The notes under the pieces are model-generated. The model saw only the letters and a program-made list of their open reading frames with translations. It did no database searches and was not told the origin of the DNA. The position numbers were made by a program, and so were the translations under genes. DNA of 64,000 nt, taken from Giesbergeria anulus. GTDB taxonomy: Bacteria > Pseudomonadota > Gammaproteobacteria > Burkholderiales > Burkholderiaceae_C. The stretch spans positions 552,910 through 616,909 of the forward strand of contig NZ_FOGD01000001.1 in the NCBI RefSeq assembly GCF_900111115.1, given 5' to 3'. Shown in pieces: positions 1-8,206 of this stretch (the stretch's first letter is position 1; each line of letters begins with the position of its first letter).

Positions 1-1014
1 CAAGCCGTGCGCTTGCCCTTCATGCCCAACGATCCGCGCGTGGTGGACTCCACTGGCGCGCTGGCGCTGGCGGGCGTGCCCAAAAAGATGCTCATCGTCG
101 GCGGTGGCATCATTGGTTTGGAAATGGGCACCGTCTATTCCACACTGGGCGCACGCTTGGATGTGGTCGAGATGATGGATGGCCTGATGCAAGGTGCCGA
201 CCGCGATTTGGTCAAAATCTGGCAAAAGATGAACGCCAAGCGCTTTGACAACATCCTGCTCAAAACCAAAACCGTCGGTGCCGAAGCCACCCCCGAAGGC
301 ATCAAGGTGCAGTTTGAAGGCTTGGATGGCACCAAATCCGAAGGCGTGTACGACCTCGTGTTGCAAGCCGTGGGCCGTACGCCCAACGGTAAAAAGCTGG
401 CTGCCGACAAGGCCGGAGTAGCGGTGACGGATCGCGGCTTTATTGACGTCGATATCCAGATGCGCACCAATGTGCCGCACATTTTTGCCATTGGCGATAT
501 CGTCGGCCAGCCCATGTTGGCGCACAAGGCCGTGCATGAAGCCCATGTGGCGGCGGAAGTCATCGCCGGAGAATTGCAAGGCAACAAGGAACTGGCCGCC
601 AGCGCCTTCAATGCCCGCGTGATCCCTAGCGTGGCCTACACCGACCCCGAAGTGGCTTGGGTCGGACTGACCGAAGACCAAGCCAAAGCGCAAGGCATCA
701 AGGTGAAAAAGGGCTTGTTCCCTTGGACAGCCTCGGGCCGCGCTATTGCCAATGGTCGCGACGAAGGCGTGACCAAGCTGCTGTTTGATGATTCTCCCGA
801 GGCCCACGGCCACGGTAAAATCTTGGGCGGCGGCATGGTCGGCACCCATGCGGGTGACATGATCGGCGAGATTGCCTTGGCGATTGAAATGGGCGCGGAT
901 GCCGTCGATATCGGCAAGACCATCCACCCACACCCCACGCTGGGCGAAAGCATTGGCATGGCGGCAGAAGTGGCGCACGGGTCTTGCACGGATTTGCCGC
1001 CGAGCAAGAAGTAA
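1..1014 (+). CDS. lpdA: Dihydrolipoyl dehydrogenase, C-terminal part (5' end off window)
   Basis: This is the E3 flavoprotein that reoxidises lipoyl groups of 2-oxoacid dehydrogenase complexes with NAD+. The reading frame is open from base 1, so the FAD-binding N-terminus and the redox CxxxxC disulfide lie upstream of the window. Visible parts are the NAD-binding Rossmann motif GGGIIGLEMG, the second FAD contact FAIGDIV, and the dimer-interface active-site motif HPHPTLGE (His and Glu of the HxxxxE pair). The protein ends PSKK at a TAA. A strong hairpin follows, so it is the last gene of its operon, presumably after the 2-oxoglutarate or pyruvate dehydrogenase genes. A degraded duplicate of its 3' end lies about 4.7 kb downstream. 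Family assignment is secure. Confidence 0.93.
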   Translation, partial: QAVRLPFMPNDPRVVDSTGALALAGVPKKMLIVGGGIIGLEMGTVYSTLGARLDVVEMMDGLMQGADRDLVKIWQKMNAKRFDNILLKTKTVGAEATPEGIKVQFEGLDGTKSEGVYDLVLQAVGRTPNGKKLAADKAGVAVTDRGFIDVDIQMRTNVPHIFAIGDIVGQPMLAHKAVHEAHVAAEVIAGELQGNKELAASAFNARVIPSVAYTDPEVAWVGLTEDQAKAQGIKVKKGLFPWTASGRAIANGRDEGVTKLLFDDSPEAHGHGKILGGGMVGTHAGDMIGEIALAIEMGADAVDIGKTIHPHPTLGESIGMAAEVAHGSCTDLPPSKK

Positions 1015-1034
1015 ACTCTTTCACGCACACCTTT

Positions 1035-1067
1035 AAAAAGCCCGAACTGGCAACGATTCGGGCTTTT
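1035..1067 (+). terminator. Rho-independent terminator of lpdA
   Basis: Inverted repeat AAAAGCCCGAA / TTCGGGCTTTT with a ten-base loop, ending in a T-run, 21 bases after the lpdA stop. It is A-rich on the other side and could also stop the convergent minus-strand gene. Confidence 0.85.
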
Positions 1068-1082
1068 CTGCTGGTGAACCAG

Positions 1083-4000
1083 TCACTGCCTTTTCGCTGC
1101 TTCGTCGAGCCATTCGTCCATACCATTAACGCCAAGGGCAAGAAGTTTGTCTTGAACTGAAATAACACGCTGAATCATTGCCCCATCGTCTGACTCTTCT
1201 AGCTCTTCTGCGTGGGCAAAAAGATGGGTTAGGAGTTGGGTTAGGTTGTTTTCATAGTCGTAAAGATAAGGTCTCGTCCGCTCTACGAAGTTCAGATAAA
1301 TCTCTGTAGCTGCCAGCGCTTCTTGTGGCGCATATTGTGAAGTGGCATTAAGCCAAGCATCGAAGCCATAAATATCGCAACGATTAGATTTAGCATCTAT
1401 CTCTAGCAGCTCAAAGCATCGTTTTAGAGTATCTTCGGGAATGACTGTCAATGGCTCTATATGGCGTAATAGCTTTTTGAATTGGCATGAAACAGTCACG
1501 GCATGAGGGTTATCGGTGGACATGGCTGCTACGAATGCTGCAAGACAATAATTTCGGTGATGTAGGTAATTATCTGAATGACTCCAAACAATTGCAGCCC
1601 CCCGCCAAGCTTCAGCATTATTAATATCCCTGAGCTGATGAAGCAGCTCGTTAATATCTAATTTTCCGCTTAGCGTCGCAAGCGCAGCAATACGACCCCA
1701 TACTTCCAAGTCTTTGCCGCTACCAGTAGTGGCCAACTGCGCAAGCCATGCTTTGACTATCTCAAAATTTTGATAATATGCAAAATAGAGGCAACGCTCG
1801 GCTATCGCCCAGAGTCCTGGGGCAGTTTTTTGCATGGTAAGGTCAAACAATCGCCAACCTAATTCAGGAGCCATACTCTGTAAATAGGGCAAGCGCCGCA
1901 ACATGACTGCCCGAACAGCGGGGTGTGCATCGTTTGAAAAACTGCATAGAGCGACATCCAGAATTTCAGGAAACGGCGCATTTTTTTCCAAAAAATTAAT
2001 GGCGAGAACCATTAAAGCATCTGCAGCCTTTCCTTTTGCCATGTTGATGCCGATAGTTAATAAGTCAGTAGAGTTATCTGAAATAGGGCTTTGTTCAGAA
2101 AAATCTAAGAATTTATTGACCAAGTGCACCACGCGTTCTGCCATTTTGGCTTCTTGTATCACATGCGAACAGGCTTCTAAGGCTTTGGCTGCTTCTCGAC
2201 TGTGATGCCAGTGTTCTGGGTAATTCTCCAAGATATTTAGTGTATCTCGAACCAATTGGGCTGCATCGGCTTCTTCGACAGGCACCCAATTCCCATTAGG
2301 CTGTAAATTTCCGTGGCGAGTAGCAAGGTAGGTTGCTACCCCATCTATGATGTCATCACGAAATGTTTTTGGAATTTTTTCCCAGTGGTGCAATAAAATT
2401 GCAATGAATCGACTTGGGTGACGGGAAGTGGCTTCTTGAAGTTGAGCGCCAACCTCTCTCTCTCCACCAATCAAAAAATCATCAAATGAATTTTTTTGGT
2501 GCCCATCGTAGTGACTAACTAATAAAAGTACGGCTGAATCACTGCAATTTAAGAAAACTTCAAAAGAAAACGGGGGTGAAACTATTCCGCCACGAGAGCA
2601 AATATTGGCCTGCCTCACAAATGGCCACACCCACTGCTCGACCTTATTAAGGATTGCTTGATTTGCCAAAGAGCGCTGATGACACGAAATCGGTAGAATT
2701 AATTGGGCTTGCTGGCACAATTTCCAAGCAACATTTCCTGTATCATTAACTTCTTCCGAATATAGGTTCAAAATTTTCATTTGAATTGCATCTTGGGTGG
2801 CAGAATCCAATTCTATGAAAGCAGTTTTGATCAGCACTCCTAGCTCAAATGATAAATCTGATTTAAGCAAATCTACATCGCACAACATATGGCCAATCAC
2901 ATCCAGATTCGTGACCGACGCTACTATGCAGGCTTGGACAGAAAAATACCGCAAGGCTCCCTCGGCATTGAAACACAGTCGTTGACGGTTCAGTTGCCAC
3001 CACTCGGAATTGATATTAGCATGGTGAACAACAGCTCCCTCAATAGCGTCCATCAAAATGCGTACGCTATCCACGTGCCTGAGGTCAGTTTGGCTGTGAA
3101 CATCTTCATAAGATGTTTCACGTAGAAAGCCACTCCAATAGCTTCGATCTTCACCGTATTGTGATGATTTGATTTGACTCCATTTTTCTAAGGTATCCAC
3201 TGCCAAATTGAGAAAAGATATAGAATCCTGCATGCGATATTTTAAAAAATGGTCATTTTCATCACCAAATTCATGTGGCTCACAATGCAATTTATTATTG
3301 AAATTGTACCTAATTACATCTTCATCACTGATTTCATATGCAATATACCTCCACAGTAGCACATCGTCCAGCCCCCCAGCAGTGACACAACGTGCCAAAA
3401 CTCTCCCGAGAAAACTGTGCTCTCCTCTTGGCATATTCAGCAATGTTTTTAACAGAGGAGATAGCAGGCCTGCGTGAATCTCATCCATGTTTGAGATGGC
3501 AATAGTCAATTGCTCACCCAAGTGCGTCTGATCAATCCAATCTGTAGCCAGCACTTCCGTCCAGAAGCCAATTACCCCCGCCGCATCATCGTTTTGCCAA
3601 ACCGAGATGCGATGAACGTGCCTTTTCATGCCCTCACTATCCTGTTGTTGTTTCAGCATTGGCACCAAATACTTCATCCAAAAGTGGTGCCACTCCAGCC
3701 GAACAGCTTGGGCGTAAATAACCTGAAAAACTTCTGGGTATTTGTCTTGTAAATCGCGAATTAGGGGCCAGTCCTCATCCTGAGGTATTTGCTCGGCGAA
3801 GCATTCCGCCACTAAGCGACGGATGTGAAATGCATGTTGATTGGTGAGTACGGTACGTAGTTGGCTGCGAAATGTTTTTCTGTCCCCAGTAGCCAATTGG
3901 GCCACGAAGCTGCGGATGCTGGGGCGCACAAAAGGTACAGGTGGCAAGCCCTGAATGAATGCATGCAGTGTCTTCCCCTGCCGTAGGGCGTCGCTGATGA

Positions 4001-5660
4001 CCAAAACATCCAGCAAGGTTTGGTGTCCAAATGTTATTTTTCCATCTTGGGTTTTTTGCAATATCTTGTGACTGAGCAGCGAACGTCGGATCACATCAGA
4101 AGTTGTCAACCGTTGCGGTGGTACTGACAGGCTGCGCAACTTCAGCATTTCAGTGGCAACGGCCTCGATGGCCTGCATAGCAGCACTGCCCAGTGTGTCA
4201 TCAGCTTGAACAATGGTGTCCAGATATTTTTGGGCTAATGCCTGACTGGTCACTACATTGAAGCTTCCGCCTTGGCGGGCCAGTTCTACGTACAAAACCA
4301 ATTCACGTGGATTTTTAATTAGTTGCCGGGTGGTAGTATCCATGCCGGATATATCTATGCCTTGTCTAGTCAGCAGAGGTGCAATATCTGTTTCCCAGTT
4401 CAACGGTTGGCATTTGAATTCGTTGCTCCACTTTCGTTGAGCGATACTTCTTTCATATTGGCGGTCAAAGTCGCGGCAGGCGGTGATGACCGTGATATTG
4501 GACAGCCTCAGTAGGCGATTCATTTGCGCTAGAAAATAATCCAGCACCTTGTGTTCGCGGGCGATGGAGAGCACATCCAGCGAGTCAATGACCACCACCA
4601 CATGGACTGTTTCGGCCATACGTGCCGCACGTTCTACCCAGTCTTGCGGCAGCCCTTGTGCCTGGCGGTCTTGCGCGGTATCCAAATCCGCAAATTCGCG
4701 AGATTGGATAAAGATGGGAAACCGATCTGACCGAGACTTGGTTTGCTGCTCAAGTGCTTCTTGCAAGGCAAGCATCACGCATGTTTTGCCAGAGCCAGGC
4801 TGGCCGGTGAGCAAAATCGAAGAAGGTTTGGTTTCAATAGCGGTCAGGATCTCAGCCACCAGCGGAATTGACATGGTTTCGCCAGCGATGTCTCTGCACC
4901 AATCTCTGCCAATGGATGAGGTGCTTTCAAATGAGGAGCGAACTTCCACCATATTCATAGGCGGAGCCAGCACAGAACCTGCCGCATGAAGAATGGATTT
5001 CAGATCAGCTTTGGTCAGTCGGTGTTGTATAGCTACGTCTTGTCCATTTTGGCTGTCAGCACGCATACCGAGAAGGTCAAGGCGCGTCCAAAGGGCATTG
5101 AAAGCAGCATCAGGACTGCTTACCAATCGACGCAGGCGTTCGCGCAACAATCTTTCCATATGATCCAGCTCTGGACTGGGTTCAAACGTGGTACGACGCA
5201 TGAAGTCGTAGGTTGAAAGTGTTGGGATGTGATGCGCAATCTGGGTTTTCAGTTGGGTATCTGTCGTCGCAGTCGCCCTTCCCAAGTTAGCTTGGTAGCT
5301 GGCCTCGTCGGGATATGTGGTGCTGTACTCCCGCAAAGTTGCCAATTCACCGAAGGGACTGCGGGAGTAGAAACGTACGGATGCCATCGGGTCGTTGGCA
5401 AGCAATTGACCCGCTTTTTTAAGCTCGTCAGCAAGATCGGTTACTGACCATGAGTGGTGCAATTTTTGGTTTTTTTTGCATTGGCAGCAAATTTTGGAGC
5501 CATCTGTTTTACCTATCACCATGTCATCAACTGGCAGTGTTGAGGCGTCCACTTCAAGCCATTCATAGGTTGGATCATCAAGAACGAAAAGTGCCCAATC
5601 AAAGGCCACCAACGTCTGATAGCCATCACCTCGGTTGGATTGAATACCTGCTTTGCTCAT
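1083..5660 (-). CDS. Large Cap4-like nuclease / STAND NTPase (Avs-like, candidate antiphage sensor-effector)
   Basis: A 1525-residue protein, not assigned to a named gene. I chose the ATG at 5660 because AGGAAG lies seven bases upstream and the protein then begins MSKAGIQ. Residues 1-85 look like a DUF4297/Cap4-type PD-(D/E)xK endonuclease: a GDGYQ segment, E36/D38, D45-D46, then Q60-C-K62 followed by HSWSVTDL. Residues 280-500 form a P-loop NTPase of STAND/NACHT type: Walker A GQPGSGKT (286-293), Walker B VVVVIDSLD (354-362) and a sensor-like TACRDFD. About 900 further residues are mostly helical and HEAT/TPR-like, the usual target-sensing part. This nuclease-NTPase-helical order matches AVAST (Avs) proteins, which recognise phage proteins and then cut DNA. 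Antiphage function is inferred. The gene stands alone, is A+T-rich compared with its neighbours, and is flanked by an lpdA scar, which suggests acquisition by transfer. Confidence 0.72.
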   Translation of the reverse strand: MSKAGIQSNRGDGYQTLVAFDWALFVLDDPTYEWLEVDASTLPVDDMVIGKTDGSKICCQCKKNQKLHHSWSVTDLADELKKAGQLLANDPMASVRFYSRSPFGELATLREYSTTYPDEASYQANLGRATATTDTQLKTQIAHHIPTLSTYDFMRRTTFEPSPELDHMERLLRERLRRLVSSPDAAFNALWTRLDLLGMRADSQNGQDVAIQHRLTKADLKSILHAAGSVLAPPMNMVEVRSSFESTSSIGRDWCRDIAGETMSIPLVAEILTAIETKPSSILLTGQPGSGKTCVMLALQEALEQQTKSRSDRFPIFIQSREFADLDTAQDRQAQGLPQDWVERAARMAETVHVVVVIDSLDVLSIAREHKVLDYFLAQMNRLLRLSNITVITACRDFDRQYERSIAQRKWSNEFKCQPLNWETDIAPLLTRQGIDISGMDTTTRQLIKNPRELVLYVELARQGGSFNVVTSQALAQKYLDTIVQADDTLGSAAMQAIEAVATEMLKLRSLSVPPQRLTTSDVIRRSLLSHKILQKTQDGKITFGHQTLLDVLVISDALRQGKTLHAFIQGLPPVPFVRPSIRSFVAQLATGDRKTFRSQLRTVLTNQHAFHIRRLVAECFAEQIPQDEDWPLIRDLQDKYPEVFQVIYAQAVRLEWHHFWMKYLVPMLKQQQDSEGMKRHVHRISVWQNDDAAGVIGFWTEVLATDWIDQTHLGEQLTIAISNMDEIHAGLLSPLLKTLLNMPRGEHSFLGRVLARCVTAGGLDDVLLWRYIAYEISDEDVIRYNFNNKLHCEPHEFGDENDHFLKYRMQDSISFLNLAVDTLEKWSQIKSSQYGEDRSYWSGFLRETSYEDVHSQTDLRHVDSVRILMDAIEGAVVHHANINSEWWQLNRQRLCFNAEGALRYFSVQACIVASVTNLDVIGHMLCDVDLLKSDLSFELGVLIKTAFIELDSATQDAIQMKILNLYSEEVNDTGNVAWKLCQQAQLILPISCHQRSLANQAILNKVEQWVWPFVRQANICSRGGIVSPPFSFEVFLNCSDSAVLLLVSHYDGHQKNSFDDFLIGGEREVGAQLQEATSRHPSRFIAILLHHWEKIPKTFRDDIIDGVATYLATRHGNLQPNGNWVPVEEADAAQLVRDTLNILENYPEHWHHSREAAKALEACSHVIQEAKMAERVVHLVNKFLDFSEQSPISDNSTDLLTIGINMAKGKAADALMVLAINFLEKNAPFPEILDVALCSFSNDAHPAVRAVMLRRLPYLQSMAPELGWRLFDLTMQKTAPGLWAIAERCLYFAYYQNFEIVKAWLAQLATTGSGKDLEVWGRIAALATLSGKLDINELLHQLRDINNAEAWRGAAIVWSHSDNYLHHRNYCLAAFVAAMSTDNPHAVTVSCQFKKLLRHIEPLTVIPEDTLKRCFELLEIDAKSNRCDIYGFDAWLNATSQYAPQEALAATEIYLNFVERTRPYLYDYENNLTQLLTHLFAHAEELEESDDGAMIQRVISVQDKLLALGVNGMDEWLDEAAKRQ

Positions 5661-5727
5661 GAAGGGCTTCCTATTGCGCGTTGTTTTTCTTGCAACTCTG
5701 CCGGATGGCGGGGGATTTCCCATTGTC

Positions 5728-5931
5728 GCTGCCGACAAGACTATGAGTGCTGTCACCGATCAAGGACTCATCAACGTCGATATCCAGATGCACACCAACG
5801 TGCCGCACATCTTTGCTATTGGCAATATCGTCGGTGAGCCCATGCTGACACGCAAATCGGTGCATAAACCCCATGTAGTAGCGGAGGTAGCACATAGCAT
5901 CTACACCGATTTTTCACAACAGAAAGAGTGA
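5728..5931 (+). pseudogene. Decayed duplicate of the lpdA 3' end
   Basis: The frame reads AADKTMSAVTDQG... and aligns with lpdA residues around AADKAGVAVTDRG. Over 47 aligned residues, 35 are identical, including NVPHIFAIG. The homology then jumps from the VAEV segment straight to the last residues of lpdA (AHSIYTDF versus AHGSCTDL), so an internal stretch of about 130 codons is missing. It has no proper start and lies only about 70 bases from the start of the large NTPase gene on the opposite strand. It looks like the displaced 3' end left when that gene was inserted next to lpdA, or a remnant from a related genome. Confidence 0.88.
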
Positions 5932-5960
5932 TACTGGAATAAAAACCTCTGCTGGCCAAG

Positions 5961-5986
5961 CAAAAAAGGCAGCCAAGGCTGCCTTT
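5961..5986 (-). terminator. Terminator of the mmsB operon
   Basis: Inverted repeat AAAGGCAGC / GCTGCCTTT with a CAAG loop. Read on the minus strand it is followed by a T-run. It lies about 40 bases beyond the mmsB stop. Confidence 0.75.
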
Positions 5987-6023
5987 ACTCTGTACAGTTG
6001 CGCCAGAAACTCTGGCACTTTTT

Positions 6024-6920
6024 TTAGTCCTTCTTGCCCACCATCTGGATGATGCTAGAAAAGTCCAGCCCCCCCTGCCCAGCAATGCTATGCATGGCAT
6101 ACAGGTTGCGCGCCAAGCCACCCAGCGGGGTCGATGCCTTAACGGCGGTGGCATTTTCTTGCGACAGGCCCAAATCTTTCAGCATCAAATCGGTGCCAAA
6201 GCCACCAGCATAGCCTTTGCTGGCTGGTGCGTTTTCATGCACACCGGGGCAGGGGTTGTATTTTTCCAGCGCCCAGTTGCCGCCAGAGCTGCGGCGCATG
6301 ATTTCCGAGAGCACCTTGGGATCGAGCCCATTGGCGACGCCCAAAGCGATGGCCTCAGAGGTGCCGATCATCAAAATGCCCAGCAGCATGTTGTTGCAGA
6401 TTTTGGCAGTTTGGCCTGCTCCCACAGCACCAGCGTGGAAAATATTAGCCCCCATTTTTTCCAGCAGTGGACGGGCGCGTTCCAGCACAGCAGCATCGCC
6501 ACCAACCATAAAAGTCAGCGTACCAGCAATGGCACCGCCGGTGCCACCCGACACCGGGGCATCAATAAACTGCACGCCTTGGGCCTGCGCGGCGTCGGCC
6601 ACTTTACGTGCGCTGGCGGCAGCGATAGTGGAGCAGTCAATCACCAGTGCGCCCGCTGGCAGCAGGGGCAACACGCCAGCCTGCGTGCCGTTGCCCAAGA
6701 ACAGCGCTTCTACGTGGGCGCTGGCGGGCAACATGCTAATCACCACTTCAGCGCCTTGCACAGCAGCAGCGGCATCGGTGGCAATGGCTACGCCTTCGGC
6801 GGCCAGTTTCTCGCAGGCGCTGGTGGACAGATCAAACGCTTGGACGGTGTGGCCGGCCTTGTGCAGGTTCAGGGCCATTGGGCCGCCCATATTGCCTAGG
6901 CCGATAAATGCGATATTCAT
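6024..6920 (-). CDS. mmsB: 3-hydroxyisobutyrate dehydrogenase
   Basis: A 298-residue NAD-dependent enzyme that oxidises 3-hydroxyisobutyrate to methylmalonate semialdehyde in valine breakdown. The N-terminal Rossmann loop GLGNMG is at residues 7-12, the substrate-binding DAPVSGG at 120-126, and the catalytic lysine K173 sits in GAGQTAKICNN. Length is normal for the family. It is the last gene of a three-gene minus-strand cluster with the acyl-CoA dehydrogenase (36 bases upstream) and mmsA, whose product takes the semialdehyde onward, so the pathway context supports the precise assignment. Confidence 0.92.
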   Translation of the reverse strand: MNIAFIGLGNMGGPMALNLHKAGHTVQAFDLSTSACEKLAAEGVAIATDAAAAVQGAEVVISMLPASAHVEALFLGNGTQAGVLPLLPAGALVIDCSTIAAASARKVADAAQAQGVQFIDAPVSGGTGGAIAGTLTFMVGGDAAVLERARPLLEKMGANIFHAGAVGAGQTAKICNNMLLGILMIGTSEAIALGVANGLDPKVLSEIMRRSSGGNWALEKYNPCPGVHENAPASKGYAGGFGTDLMLKDLGLSQENATAVKASTPLGGLARNLYAMHSIAGQGGLDFSSIIQMVGKKD

Positions 6921-6956
6921 AGTGTTGTCTCCGGTGTGGTGTTGTTGGGGGTGGCT

Positions 6957-8129
6957 TTAGCGGATGGCGTCCGGGGCGTCGGAGTCGAGCATACGGCGCG
7001 CAATGATGACGCGCATGATCTCGTTGGTGCCTTCTAAAATCTGGTGTACGCGGGCATCGCGCAGCAGGCGCTCTAAGGGGTATTCGCGGATATAGCCATA
7101 GCCGCCATGCAGTTGCAGTGCTTCGTTGCAAACAGTAAAGCCCGCATCGGTGGCAAAACGCTTGGCCATCGCGCAGTAGGTGCTGGCATCAGGGGCACCG
7201 GCATCGAGTTTGCTGGCAGCCAGACGCACCATTTGCCGCGCTGCCACCAGTTCGGTAGCCATATCAGCCAACTTGAACTGCAAGGCTTGGAAGCTGGCCA
7301 AGGTTTTGCCAAACTGCTTGCGCTCTTGCATATAGCTTTGCGCTTGTGTCAATGCGCCTTGGGCGGCCCCCACGGAGCAGGTGGCAATGTTGATGCGCCC
7401 GCCATCCAAGCCCTTCATGGCAATTTTGAAGCCCTCGCCCTCGTGGCCGAGCAGGTGGTCATGTGGGATGCACACGTTGTCAAAACTGATGGTGCGCGTG
7501 GGCTGGCTGTTCCAGCCCATTTTTTCTTCTTTTTTGCCATAGCTGATGCCGGGGGTATCGGCAGGCACAACAAAAGCAGAAATGCCTTTAGCACCATCTT
7601 CGGTGCTGCCGGTGCGCGCCATCAAGATCAGCACTTTGGTACTGCCAGCACCAGAGATAAACGCCTTGGCCCCGTTGATAACATAGCCATCATCGGTGCG
7701 CTGGGCACGGGTTTTGATAGAACCGGCATCAGAACCGGCACCGGGTTCGGTCAGGCAGTAACTGGCGAGCTTTTGGCCGGTGGTGAGCGCTTCGCCCCAC
7801 GTGGCGCGCACGGCATCAGTGGCCCAAGTGCCCAGCATCCACGTAGCCATATTGTGGATGGTGATAAAGGCAGTGGTGGAGGGGTCTACCGCCGCCAGCT
7901 CTTCAAACACCATCGTGGCATCGAGCCGGGGCAAAGCCAAACCGCCCGCGTTCTCAGGGGTATACAGGCCGCAAAAACCCAGCTCGCCCGCTTTGGCAAT
8001 GGCCTCACGCGGAAAGATGCCTTCAGCATCCCAGTGCGCGGCATGGGGGGCCAATTCGGCTTGGGCAAAATCGCGCGCCGTCTGGGCAAAAGCGCGTTGT
8101 TCTTCGGTCAGCTCAAAATCCATAGACAA
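6957..8129 (-). CDS. Acyl-CoA dehydrogenase, probably isobutyryl-CoA dehydrogenase
   Basis: A 390-residue FAD enzyme of the short-chain acyl-CoA dehydrogenase family. It shows the FAD-binding stretch YCLTEPGAGSDAGS, the LHGGYGY segment, and the ILEGTNEIMR motif whose first Glu (about residue 366) is the expected catalytic base that removes the alpha proton. Its position between mmsA and mmsB points to isobutyryl-CoA as substrate (the ACAD8 type step of valine catabolism). The sequence alone cannot exclude butyryl- or 2-methylbutyryl-CoA. No enoyl-CoA hydratase or 3-hydroxyisobutyryl-CoA hydrolase is present in the cluster; these would have to be encoded elsewhere. Confidence 0.88.
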   Translation of the reverse strand: MSMDFELTEEQRAFAQTARDFAQAELAPHAAHWDAEGIFPREAIAKAGELGFCGLYTPENAGGLALPRLDATMVFEELAAVDPSTTAFITIHNMATWMLGTWATDAVRATWGEALTTGQKLASYCLTEPGAGSDAGSIKTRAQRTDDGYVINGAKAFISGAGSTKVLILMARTGSTEDGAKGISAFVVPADTPGISYGKKEEKMGWNSQPTRTISFDNVCIPHDHLLGHEGEGFKIAMKGLDGGRINIATCSVGAAQGALTQAQSYMQERKQFGKTLASFQALQFKLADMATELVAARQMVRLAASKLDAGAPDASTYCAMAKRFATDAGFTVCNEALQLHGGYGYIREYPLERLLRDARVHQILEGTNEIMRVIIARRMLDSDAPDAIR

Positions 8130-8206
8130 AAGTCTCCAGCAGGGTTCTGGGAGGTTGCAGGATTATTGGGGCAACGGCAGACCCGCTGCACGCTGCCCCG
8201 TGGGCC

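Noticed and set aside
1083-5660. Frameshifted or broken reading frame in the large gene
   Set aside because: The frame is open for 1525 codons with intact Walker motifs, so it appears functional.
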